From Mesotaenium endlicherianum (lineage: Eukaryota > Streptophyta > Zygnematophyceae > Zygnematales > Mesotaeniaceae): DNA of 20,988 nucleotides. The notes beneath the pieces were generated by a model. The model had not been told where the DNA came from and did no database searches. It was given only the letters and a program-made list of their open reading frames with translations. Of this stretch, positions 1-15,042 are shown one piece after another. Location: positions 362,850-383,837 of the forward strand of contig WELA01012513.1 in the NCBI GenBank assembly GCA_009602735.1. The letters run 5' to 3'. Each line of letters starts with the position of its first letter. Position 1 is the stretch's first letter. The position numbers and the translations under genes are program-made.

Positions 1-45
<45 letters not shown>

Positions 46-202
46 GAGGGAGAGCAGCACACGCAAAGTCATGCCTCTGCTAAGGGGGTCCACATGTAGG
101 GGCAAGGCCAAGTAAGACTGCCAAAGAGCGGGAGAAAAGAGAGAGAGCAAGGAAGAAAGAGAACGAGAGAGTGCACGTGTGCACAACCGAGGATGGACGC
201 AC
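1..202 (-). repeat. Intron of the CW gene with a terminal (AC)n microsatellite
   Basis: Positions 1-44 are an uninterrupted AC dinucleotide tract that runs off the left edge. The rest of the segment up to the donor at 202 is low-complexity purine-rich sequence with no coding signal. It is the 5' part of the next CW-gene intron as read on the minus strand. Confidence 0.75.
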
Positions 203-4301
<4,099 letters not shown>

Positions 4302-6168
4302 CTGAACCAAAAAAAAAAAAATCACACAGCTGCACTAATGAGATCCCCCCAAGTGCTACTCCCGGTGCTACTTTGATAGATGTACTGCATTTACAGTGCC
4401 AAATACACAAATGACATACTGTTGACCTAGACACACACGGGCTGGTTAAGAGTTGGGTACCAGGCCAAGTTCCGGGCTCTTGTCCATCCTTGGCAGCCCA
4501 TTACTGCCCATATGAACCCCTAGGCCCTCTTCCCTAGCATTTACAGATGTCAAAAACTGCATGACTACTCACGTCCTACTTGAAACAGGCATACTTCGTT
4601 TGTACAGTAGTAAAAACAAGAAGTGTAGGCTCGTCATGAAAGCAGGAAAAGCAACATTTTCGGCTCAACTCCGCCTCAGCGGATGACCCAGAGGATATGG
4701 GAAAGCTAGTAATGGTAAAACCGCTGGTCAGCGCTGCCGAGGACGGTACGATACATGTCCTACGCCCCACCTCACCGCATGTTGTTGCTTAGCTTGGAGG
4801 CAGTTCCAAAGTCTTTGTGAAAGTAGCCCTGGACGTCCCTGAACATCTCTGAACACGAAGTCGGAAGATGAAAAGTGCAAAATCGAAAGAAATATTTGCC
4901 ATGTGTAAAGATACCCCCCCCTCCCTCTCCCCAACCATCGCGATCATCGGTCGATCTTCGGAAGCTCAAGGCCACTCCAGGCTTCCAACTGTGTCACGTC
5001 GTCAGTTGTGGCCTCCGTACCCTTGCCCCACAGCTCTGTGTCCGACGCGGACGACACAGCACAACTGCGCGGCCAACAGCAGCAAGCAAAGGGTGCTCAG
5101 CAGCTCTCAGCAGTGCTCCATAGTGCCCGGTATATATTTCACAATTCAGCGTATATTTGCAGATCAACCAGCCAGATAAGGCCAGACCAAGCCAGCCTCA
5201 CTTGCGCATGCGCTCATCTTGTAACCACTAGGCAACCTAGGACAACCCCACGGTCTAGTCAACGTAGAGATTCGAAGATGGCTGCTAGCGCTACCTCATC
5301 TCTCTTCTCTATCTACTTGTAATTAACATGCTGCTGCCTGTTTTCAAACGTGGACATCCAGTCCTCTTCCATCGTTCCATCTTGACACAAAAATAGGGCT
5401 TTCACAAGTACATGTATGGGAGAGACAAGACGTACGCATGGATCTCATTGCTCATCGTCTACTCAGTCGAGAAACATTGAAGCCAATTAATCCCAGCGCT
5501 GAGATACTTATTTGTTGCTCATGCATGTAAACCCTTGCTATTGGATTCACACCTTCATATAGAGAGGACCATAGCAATAACCCATGTCCTTGTTAAAACT
5601 GCGCGCTGGCAAGGAAATAAAATAAGAGCCCCTGGCGTGTCCTCTTAAGTACTAGCGTTCACGTGTACCCTTGTACCTTTATTATTTCGCGGTTCCTACA
5701 GGTGAGATGACTAAGATAAAAGCCACGACGACATATTTCACAGACAATCACGGTAAAACCTGAGAAAAATAATAAGTAGCTGGAATCTTCTGAATATCAG
5801 TATCATATTATGCATCGGCGCTCCTAGAGCAGTTACAGGCTAGTGGGAAAAGGACTTCAACAAGATTCAGTGCACTTCAAGAGCTGATTCTGTGGAGGGT
5901 ACAAAATTACTCCCCTTAAGTGTGTCGGCTGCAGCATGGATATGGAGCACTAGTCACACAAAAGAGAAAAGGAACTTATACGCCCTGTACGCTTCTTCAC
6001 TCTTTTATAATAATAAGACTCCTAATAGAACTTGACATTTTGTTGAGTTTACTCTCCACTCCCTACTTCCAAAGGTTGCCCCCGCATACGAGTGCCTCAA
6101 CTGACCACGTGTACCGAACTCGGCGGCACGTGACAAACCCTTCCAAACGCCGGAGCGTTGCCATCTGT
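4302..6168. other. 5' part of the CW gene (unresolved) and spacer to SHMT
   Basis: On the minus strand, exon 4301-4235 is preceded by a strong polypyrimidine tract (T-run then GGTTCAG), so at least one upstream exon that ends in phase 0 must exist. I could not find one with the expected acidic N-terminal block. Positions 4776-4848 form a splice-bounded open segment (RDVQGYFHKDFGTASK) whose phase does not fit. From about 5300 to 6168 there is no coding signal; this part should hold the SHMT 3' UTR and the CW gene promoter. Confidence 0.5.
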
Positions 6169-9100
6169 CTAGTCCCTATACGTCATGGAGCCCTTCTCAA
6201 ATCCAATGGTGGGGAACTGCTTGGCAAAGTCCTCCACTTTCTGTTTTAGGCCTTTGATGGCCTCCACAAACTTAGAGTCCGACTCGACTGTTGACCTGAA
6301 GTCTTTCAACTTGGGCCCTGCGCACGCACGAGCAGCAAAGCAGTCGCACCCACGTGTCAGCCTCGGCCACTAGCTTGAGGTACCCTCACAACTCTACTGG
6401 GTCGATAGAAACAAGAATTTTAAAAGTACAACTATGCACGACCCTGTCTGTCCTCCCTAACCACTAAACCTTCTAGCACATTTTAATTGCTCGAGAAATA
6501 GCAAGGGAGGGAGTGAGGGAGTGAGAAGGGAGGGGAGGGACAGGGAGAGAGGGAGGAAAGACTTCTGCAACTTCGGGACATTGATCCAACCACAACTTTA
6601 TACTGCTGTTGAAGCCAAGCCAGCCAGCCAGCCAGCCATTCAGGCGGATCAGGCACTCCTGTGGGAGTGCTCCCACCGGCGGAGCACGCACCTGAGGCAG
6701 CCTTGGCGTCAACGGTGATCTTCACGGCGTGGTCGAAGAATTCGGCCACCTTCTCAAAGTCCTCCTCTGTGAAGCCTCGGGTCGTCAGAGCCGGCGTTCC
6801 TGCAGCGCGTGCCAGCCATGACAGCCGCCCGCGAGCGTCAAGGAGTCAGCATGCCACCTCATCTATGCCCCCGCCACGCGGCTGGCATGTATGCACGCCC
6901 CCTCCTGCCCATCCTCGGCAGCTAATGGCCCCGCCATTTTCCTGGCAAAGCCCTCCTCTCCCGATCGAAATGGCACACATCACATGGCACAGGCAGAGAT
7001 GATCATGCCCATGCGCGCGCACACGCAACACGCGCGCGCAGATGCACACACGAGCATGCCAAGGCACACATGCGCACGTGAGCGTACCCATGCGGATGCC
7101 GCCAGGCACCATGGCGGAGACGTCGCCGGGCACGGTGTTCTTGTTGGCAGCAATGTGCGCCAGCTCCATGACCCGCTCCACCCTCGACCCGTCCACGCCC
7201 TGCACGCTCTCCGCCCCCACGTTCCCTCCCTCCCGCCCTTGAGCCACTCAACTCTAGCTGCCCCTCGCCAGGCCGCCGCCCACCATGTCAACGAGACGTG
7301 AAGCCCAGATGTGCACCAGAGAGAACGAACGGGGGGCTCTATCTGCCAGTTGCCCGGCCGCAAACCATCATACCAGCAAAGAGGGTGCCACTCATGTGCA
7401 ACACAGTTGCGTGCAGAACGAGAAGGATGGCAGCACCTTGTTCTTGAGGTTGACGAGGACAAGGTGGTTGTCGGTGCCTCCAGACACGAGCTCGTACCCC
7501 CTGTCTTGTAGGCTCTGCATTGCCCCCCAGCCCCCTCCTACGCCCCAGGTTAATCGTTCTCAAATTGAGCAGCTGCGCCTGGTTCAGAAGGGGGCTGTGG
7601 CTGCAAGCACCAGCACATCATGAAGGACGCAAGAGGGGGACAGCGAGACGAGAGGGGGAAAGAGGGAGAGGGAAAGGGGGAGAGGGAGACGAAGAGAGGA
7701 AGAAGGAGAGGGGGGGAAGGGCGGCAGGGAGAGGGGGGAAAAGGGGAAGAGGAAGAGAGGATGAAGAGACAGAGAAGGTCCGGGATAGAGAGGGAGTGGG
7801 AAGGAGAGGGAGAGAAAAAGGGGGGGGGGGAGGGCGAGATTGAGGGAGAGCAATAAAGAGGGAGGTTGAGAGGCGATGGGATGTACCTTGGCAAAGCGGG
7901 CGCTGTTGGACAGCACCTGCTCCTGGTACGCCTTAAACTCCGCCGACTGCGCCTGCTTCAGCGCCACTGCCAGGCCTGTGATGGTGTGGTTGTGGGGGCC
8001 TCCCTGGTGCCCTGGGAATACGGCGAAGTTGATCTTGTCCTCATAGTCGTACAGAATCTGCCCCCTCCACCACCCATCACCCCACCGCACCCCACCCCAT
8101 CCCAACACCTCACCAGAGTCAGCAGACCCGAGGATGCACGCGTGCATGCTGGAACTATTACATTATTAATATCATATGATATATGCTGCCTCCATACGGC
8201 AAATGCATACACCAGGATATAAACATCACTGTTGGAGTGTAAGATTGTGTGAGGCAAGAAGGCAAGAAGTAAGCGGGGGAGCATGAGTGGCCTGAAGGAG
8301 GCGGGGCGGCACACCTGCTGGCCCTTCTTGTCGGTGCCCTTGACGCCCTTGCGGTAGAAGATCATGGCGCCGCGGGGGCCGCGCAGGGACTTGTGCGTGG
8401 TGGTGGTCACCACGTCCGCGTACTCGAAGGGCGAGGGCACTACGCCGGCTGCCACGAGGCCGCTGATGTGGGCCATGTCCGCCAGCAGCACTGCCTTCTG
8501 CTTGTCGCAGATCTGCTCTTACCGAACGACCCCCACCCCACCCCACCCCGCCCCGCCCCGCTCCTTGCTCAGTCAGTGCCAAGTGAGGTGCCGGCTGGTA
8601 TCCTCTGCATTGCTTCCTGGAAGCACTCTTTCAGCACAGGATCGATCTTCCTTCAGAGGCATTCCCACAGTACCCCGCAAAGAATGTTCCTACAACTACC
8701 GGTCCTTCGCTCTCGCTCTGCCTCTCTCTCACCTGGCGCATGCGAGGGTAATCGTATGCTCGGGCGTACGCCGACGCGCCGGCGACAATCAACTTGGGCC
8801 TGAACAGCGTTGCCGTCTTCTCGAGCTGCAAGCAAGCACAACACACGCACCCACGCACGCAGGCACGGACGAACGCACGCGCACGCATCCAGCTCCCCCC
8901 AGAAATACGTGTCAGCCACCCCACTCGCTCTCTCGCTCTGACTCTCACGGAAGCATCCAAGCTGTCAACACCCCTCCATCCATTGATTGGCCTGTGGGTG
9001 CCCTGCAGCTGGCAGGGCACCTGTGGGCACATGTTCGCAACCCATACCTGGTCGTAATCGATGAGGCCGGTGGTCTCGTCAAGTCGGTAGGGCACGGTCT

Positions 9101-11311
9101 CAAAGTAGATGGACACCGCCGAGATCTTCTTGGTGTCCGTCTGACCCCACCCCCACCCCGGCGCTTGCTCCCCTGTTAGACGGCATGCACGTCGCCTAGG
9201 CCACTCTAGGCTGTCCTCCCACTGGACTGATCACTTGTTTGCCCACGAAGCTTTTCTCGACCGCCACTCAACAGCCAGTGAAAACAGCATGAAATTTCGT
9301 GTCTGGTGACACATCCTCTGGATATTCACTGAGATCCGTCCATAGCGCAATGAAAACGCGTCTAATATATGCAGTGGATGAATTGTCATAAAGGGATGAA
9401 GGCTTAGAAGCTGTGGCCAGAAGTACTGCCCGACGGACAGGCAGGGTGGAAATCTTCGACCCACAAGCCCCTGGACAAGAGCGCGGCAGAGGCAGTCAGG
9501 CTGCAGCTGTGCTGACCTGGTAGCCGTGCGACAAGTGGCCGCCGTGGGGCAGGTCGAGAGCCATAATGCGGTCGTGGGGCTTCAGCAGAGCCGTGTAGAC
9601 GTGGAAGTTAGCAGGCGACCCGGACAAGGGCTGCACATTGACTGCACCCCCTCGACGTCCACATCCACACATCCCCTGTTTACATTAGGCTTCTTGCACA
9701 AGGGTCCCACTCTCTTCAGGCCAACACTTAGCCGACTTGAAGAAATCATCAGCAGGCCGTCACTGGCAACAAAAAGGAGGCACGGGCTGGCAAGCTCACC
9801 ACCCCACTGCTCTGGGTCCAGCCTGAAGGCTTCCAGCGCGCGCTTCTGGCACAGCGACTCCGCCATGTCAATGAACCTGCACCCCGCTCATTGCTGCCAT
9901 GTATTAGCACATGCACCAGCACACACAAACACATGCACACACACGCTCGCACACGCGCTCAGGGGCACACAGTAGAGGAGCCCAAAGGAAGGTGCAACCG
10001 CAACAGAGCAGCTACTGTAACAGCACAGGAACGAGGAGGGAGGGGAGGGGGGGAAGGCCTGGAGGAGACAGTACTCGTTGCCTCCATAGTAACGTGCTCC
10101 AGGGTAGCCCTCGCTGTACTTGTTCGTCATCACAGAGCCCACGGCTTGCATGACGGACAGCGACGTAAAATTCTCCGATGGGATCAGCTCCAGGCCCTGC
10201 CCCAGCCAGGGTGACGGCAAGCTGCCCCTTCTCAGAAACCCCCCTCTCTACATGCGCTAAAAGGCAAGGTGAGATGCCAATGCTACAGTTGGAAGTCGAA
10301 GTGGCAGTTCTGTTACTCTCTCACCTTCCATTGGCGGTTCTTTTCCTTCTCAATGATGTCGTTGATCTCCGGGTCCACTTCCTCTAGGGACGTATTGAGC
10401 ACCTTTGGCCACTGTTCCAAGAAGCCCCCCCCCCCCCACATGTGCCTCTTAGAGCGACTACTTCTCTGAGGCATCCTGAAGGAAAGTTTAAGAACCTAAA
10501 TTCTCTCGTGTCATCATCGGAAGTCAGGCCAGCTGATTTTCCTGCCTCTCACTTGAGAATTTGTATTTCAGGAACTTGTTCTGCTATGTGCGATTTGCTA
10601 CTTAACATCTGTTTCAGCAGATATTTCTCCTGTCCCCTTGAGCCCGTAAGCTCATTAGTTTCACCGAGACAGAGAATTTGAAAACTACTGAGTTCAGCAA
10701 GAACCTCCTCTCCTGCGATGGATCACTTATGTGTTGTTTACAGGAGCTAGCTGATTGCTTGGAACCAGTTGGCAAGAAGTGTGTCATTTCAAAGAGATGT
10801 ACTCCCTCCATCCCTTCTCCCTACAAAGTAAATGAGGTGCACATGTCAAACTGATGTGTATGCATGTGTTTCCAGCTTTGCTAATAGCCAATCAATTGGC
10901 GCAAGCTATCGTAACACTTATTGACGATTCACTGAACGAGAGCAAAGCTAGTGACACATGACAATGACCACAACTTGTGGCCAGAATATGCAGAGATGAC
11001 TTACTGAGACGTGTGATTTCTCTTTGGAGCTCTCAATCCAAGAGTAAGCCTCCTCGTTGGTCACCGCTGACTGCCAGCATCCAAACATACGCGGCAGGTC
11101 AAGACACAGACAAGTCTCAGTTTCATTTTTGCTTAAAACAATGGTAACGCCTACACCACCTACTGTATTCTATATGATCAATGTCAGCTGGTATACTCAC
11201 CGAAAACGAGCGAGAAACTCCATTAAGAACTGGACCTAATCTTTCCTCGAGATACTTGCATACTGGTTGCTTCCCGAGTCTGCCCCCCAACTGCCTACCA
11301 ATGAGAGACAT
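6169..11311 (-). CDS. SHMT: Serine hydroxymethyltransferase, mitochondrial type (14 exons, complete)
   Basis: PLP enzyme interconverting serine plus tetrahydrofolate with glycine plus 5,10-methylene-THF; in plants the mitochondrial form works with glycine decarboxylase in photorespiration. Exons (minus): 11311-11201, 11070-11005, 10411-10325, 10196-10075, 9876-9800, 9641-9517, 9140-9048, 8825-8733, 8512-8315, 8057-7887, 7514-7437, 7199-7088, 6799-6692, 6317-6169 (TAG). They total 1590 nt, 529 codons plus stop, with all junctions GT-AG and phases consistent. Landmarks: [12 protein letters not shown] and [18 protein letters not shown] (about 89-130), [36 protein letters not shown]-lysine motif [13 protein letters not shown] (Lys about 299), [31 protein letters not shown], and C-terminal [13 protein letters not shown]. 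The start has an in-frame TAG 30 nt upstream. The length fits plant mitochondrial SHMT (about 517). LELIPSENF and the transit peptide favour the mitochondrial over the cytosolic isoform. Confidence 0.96.
6618..6642 (+). repeat. Short (GCCA)n tandem repeat in SHMT intron 13
   Basis: Five or so CCAG/GCCA tetranucleotide units lie within the intron 6318-6691. Low-complexity sequence with no coding role. Confidence 0.7.
7632..7868 (+). repeat. Purine-rich (GA/GGA) tract in SHMT intron 10
   Basis: About 240 bp of almost pure A/G on the plus strand, that is C/T on the transcript, inside the intron 7515-7886. It ends close to the donor of the upstream exon at 7886. It is a likely source of spurious open frames and a candidate for triplex (H-DNA) structure. 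Confidence 0.85.
11201..11311 (-). other. SHMT exon 1: mitochondrial transit peptide
   Basis: There are 37 codons, starting [15 protein letters not shown] and ending GVSRSFS, before a GTGAGTAT donor. The segment is Arg/Lys- and Ser-bearing and could form an amphipathic helix. RSFS near the end resembles plant mitochondrial presequence cleavage regions. The next exon (11070-11005; [15 protein letters not shown]) then joins in phase 0 to [16 protein letters not shown], matching the V.WPKQLN...DPEI start of mature plant enzymes. Targeting is inferred, not shown. Confidence 0.8.
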
Positions 11312-14300
11312 AACTATGGGAAAGAGATGCTGACAAAACTACCCACTTCAAGGAAACTGCTCTTGCTTTTTGACGACAAAGAGTAGGACCAGACAACTAA
11401 AAACCTTCGAAACTATTTTGGAATGCAGCACTGCAATTAAGCAGGACGTGACGTGATGGAATATCCAGGAAGGAAGAAATCGGCATCGACCATCCACGAA
11501 CATGTGCAGTTATGAAGCGTGACATGAATTGCCGATGCATATGGCCTTCCAGCAGGGATGTGGAATGATTCGCGAGCATGAACGTCTCAAACCTCTCGAA
11601 GGTAGTTCGTTACCACTGATGTCGGTGGTTAAAGAGCAGCCACGAAATCTAGTCCTTCCGGATAGAGTTGTTGTTTTAATAGTCGGATCGTCAGCGTCGG
11701 ACGAGAACGCCAGGGGTGTCGGTGGTTGATACCTAGCCACAAAATGCAGCCCAGTAATCTTGTGTCGAACGCAATTGGAGTAATAGCGAGTCGTTGTCGT
11801 GACTGGTCGTGACAATCTTCAAAACACGGGAGTCAAGCATTGTGGAGACATTCTCCGCCCAGGACGTGTCGGTTAGGTGTTAATATATACTGGTCAATGC
11901 AAGGTCTTGCATTGACTACAGAAATATCGGTGGAGTCAGAGGTTTACTTATTCCCGAAGTTCATCGTTCTTCCTCAAGGGGCGCTAGATGGTCAAGATTT
12001 TCCAATTTTGCATTCATACAAAGTGGCACAATATCGTGCTAAATCGTAAAGTTCCATAACAAACATGTTCCAATAATCTTACTCCACTTTTTTTGAGATT
12101 CTCATGTGATAGAAAATTGATATTTGAGAGAGACAACTTGTTAAGCTACCTAATGCTTGAGCACCTTTGTGTGTGACGTAATATTTTGTACTTGTAACCA
12201 CTCTTTTTTGATGATTGATAACTAACCCAACCTCGAAGCAACCTAGCATTCATTTTTCTTGTGCATGACATTTTGAACACTTCAACAATAATGCAAACAA
12301 TTATCATATTACACACTGATAATTGCTGTCAAGCTGTCATATTCTTCAACAAATCGACCTACCCTTAACTTGCTTCACTACACAGCTGAAACAAATGTGC
12401 GTGAACCCACCTAAGTGCCCTTCAAATACCAGTAATTGCAATTAAAGTCCTCCATATCTTGGTGTGCTTAGACTTTACAAACACAATGTATCGTACTCAA
12501 CACCTTGACCTTTTGTACAATGTTCATGTCTTTTTTATTCAACAAATTTTCCATGGTTGACAGAGTTTTCAAACACGTAAAGAAAGGGTCAACAATATCT
12601 CGTTCACTTTTTTGTTCAAGTTTCTCGGATCGTGTTCTATTGTTCTTTTTGTCATTACCCCAAGGTAGCGATGTTGAAAGGTACTTAAATTGAGCTCGTT
12701 TTTTTGGCTTGGTATCACAAGTCTTTAATTGTCCGGTGTTTTACCTTATATTATCTCATCATAGGATAGTTTGACCTTGCTCTATACTATCCGTTCGTCA
12801 AAGAGATTAATTTAATATGCATGCATTTTAAACCCTTTTACCAGCTTCTTTTCACTTTTGAATAAGAGGTATTGTGTCAACCACTCTTCAAATGTACACC
12901 ACCTCAACGTTCTCTATGCACAAGCCCTGTAATTTGTACGTCATGAATACTCGACAGCACGTCAATTCTAATTTTTCAAATTGTATTTTTGATTTGCGTA
13001 ACCTGGGGCGTCATTTCGCATGCTTGTTGTATGCTTAAATGCACATTTTCACACGTGCTAATCAACGACCTTCGCAGATTGCAGCCGCAATACTTGTGCC
13101 TACGCTTGAACATCATTTGCCTTAAAAATTGGCAAGTGATGACACGACAAAATAGGGTGACACGATCGACCTTCGGACTTAATTGGGTGGAAATTTGAAC
13201 GAATCAATTCTGAGAATCCTAATGAAGATTTCCGGTGCGATGAATTCAGCAGTTACGAGAGTTGAAATTGACTTCCAACAATAAGTTAACGACCAGTCCA
13301 AGAGATTAATTGTCCAAAACAAAGAAAAATTTCTTGCAAGTGAATAATAAAAAGTTTTTACCAGACGACCTTCTTCATTTCAAAAAGTTGTCAATAATAT
13401 TTTGACACAAAACTTATAATTTTCCAAAGTGAACGGACAATTTACCGTTTGTTAGATGTGTACAAGTCAATCACAATTGTCACTTTTGTATATAAAATTT
13501 AACAAATTCCACGGTCGTAAAGTGTTAGCATTATTTTTAATGTACATCGCTCTTCATGCAATTGTAGCTAAACACGAGACGTCAAAAAGAATAACATATA
13601 AAAAATTTACAATTGCGTGTTGAAAAACAAAATTGATGGTGTTTGTGTGTAAGACAAATGATCAATAGTCATTGGTCCATAGTTACTTTTCAATTTGGTC
13701 ATGGACATTGCGCTGTTTTCACACGGCACACATACTTGGTCACGATGCCAACTGAAAGTCGTCGTTCGAATTACAATACGCGCCACACAAGATTTATTGT
13801 TCTCGACACGATCTTTACAATAATCAAATTGTCCAATAGAAATCAGGTATGTGCACGACTTTTGTAATCTCTTTTTTTCTTTTTTCTTTTTGGTATTTTC
13901 AAGGTTGCAACCCAGCAATTGTAAAAACGTGAATCTAACCAAGCATTACGATAAGCATGTGATGAACTAACGACTTAAGAAAATGCTACTTACTTTTAGA
14001 CAATCAAGCGTCATGAAACTTAAGAAATCTTGAAGTTGCCGTTTATTTCAAAATCATTGAAAACGATTGGAACTGCTTAGTATTGGGAAAATGTGAGTAC
14101 ATGCGTCCTTCAACTTCTAGCGTTGTTAATTATATGGGAAACCTAGAAATTTGAATTGGTGTCTCCAACCTAGGGTTTGCGAAGTGCGGATCCCAACCAT
14201 TTGCTAACCCACAAAAAATCACACCACTCGAGTGCATCATTTGCAAGATGATTTTAGATCAAATTTAATGGTGTACATCAACTTGCTTGCCACAACTTAT

Positions 14301-15042
14301 GTGGCCTCATGGTGAAGATCAATAATCTTGGATGCTATTTAATTTCCTCGCCCATAGCATATCAGCTCTTGCACAAACAATGATGGTATGGATGGAAAAA
14401 AATGACCGACATTTTTGGAAGTAAGAGGAAAGACCAAAGGTTGGGGCAACAGTTGATCGCACCTGGACCCTGCATGTGACGTAGTTTCGGTCAGGCACGA
14501 CTGGAGGCTCCTTAGCCTGCAATAGCTTTTTATTTGCAATACGTGTGTATTAAAAAAAGGCGCATCCATCCCATCTTTGGTGCATGCGTCATGAAAGGCG
14601 CGCCAGTGTGCGGATTGACAACCGGCTTTTGTAGGCGCGCTTCCAAGCTGAAGGTGAGTCCCCAGCGTGCCCTTGTTCCAGGACTTTAGCATAACTTCAC
14701 TGTACCTGTACCCGACTTGCATCAAAAATATTCAAATTCTGTACAAGCTACGCTGTATAATCAATCGTGTGTAGATTTACTACGAAGTGTGGCCCCACAG
14801 CAGCTGGTATCAGTACGTTCGCATGTGGTAGTAATTTCTTTTGAAGCTGAGCGAGAAGTGTGCTGTTTAGCTTGTTTGTTGATTGTGATCAGCGTTCTGC
14901 TGGGACCGCCACCACATAAAGACCTATGACGCTTTAAAGCATATGATGCTCTGCTTGCTATCGGAGCGAGAAAGAGCTTGGTTGCATCAGGCTTCATAGT
15001 TCTGTCGTTTATCCGACCTGAAAGCTGCATGCATACGGAGGA
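11312..15042. other. Divergent intergenic region between SHMT and transportin, AT-rich core
   Basis: Both flanking genes are transcribed away from this 3.7 kb, so it should contain two promoters. No convincing ORF, tRNA or transposon gene was seen. From about 12.0 to 14.3 kb the sequence is plainly AT-rich (for example 17 G/C in the 60 bases 12061-12120), unlike the GC-rich genes on either side, and rich in CAATTG-type words. Near the transportin start, TTTAAA at about 14932 is a weak TATA-like candidate; no clear TATA box is visible upstream of SHMT. Confidence 0.6.
11620..11745 (+). repeat. Imperfect direct repeat pair upstream of SHMT
   Basis: TGTCGGTGGTT at 11620-11630 and 11717-11727 is identical for 11 bp. 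In both copies, after a 7-nt variable part, it is followed by AGCCAC(G/A)AAAT. The two 29-bp units start 97 bp apart. Confidence 0.65.

Noticed and set aside
7550..7894. Overlapping open frames in the purine-rich intron
   Set aside because: Low-complexity sequence open in several frames on both strands; it lies inside a well-defined SHMT intron.
11510..11815. 101-codon minus-strand open frame upstream of SHMT
   Set aside because: No recognisable motif, and it spans the imperfect direct repeats; not supported as a gene.
13755..13785. GTTCGAATTAC resembling a tRNA B box
   Set aside because: No matching A box or cloverleaf could be drawn around it.
14339..14725. 128-codon minus-strand open frame upstream of transportin
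   Set aside because: No recognisable family or splice context, and its composition looks like random intergenic sequence.
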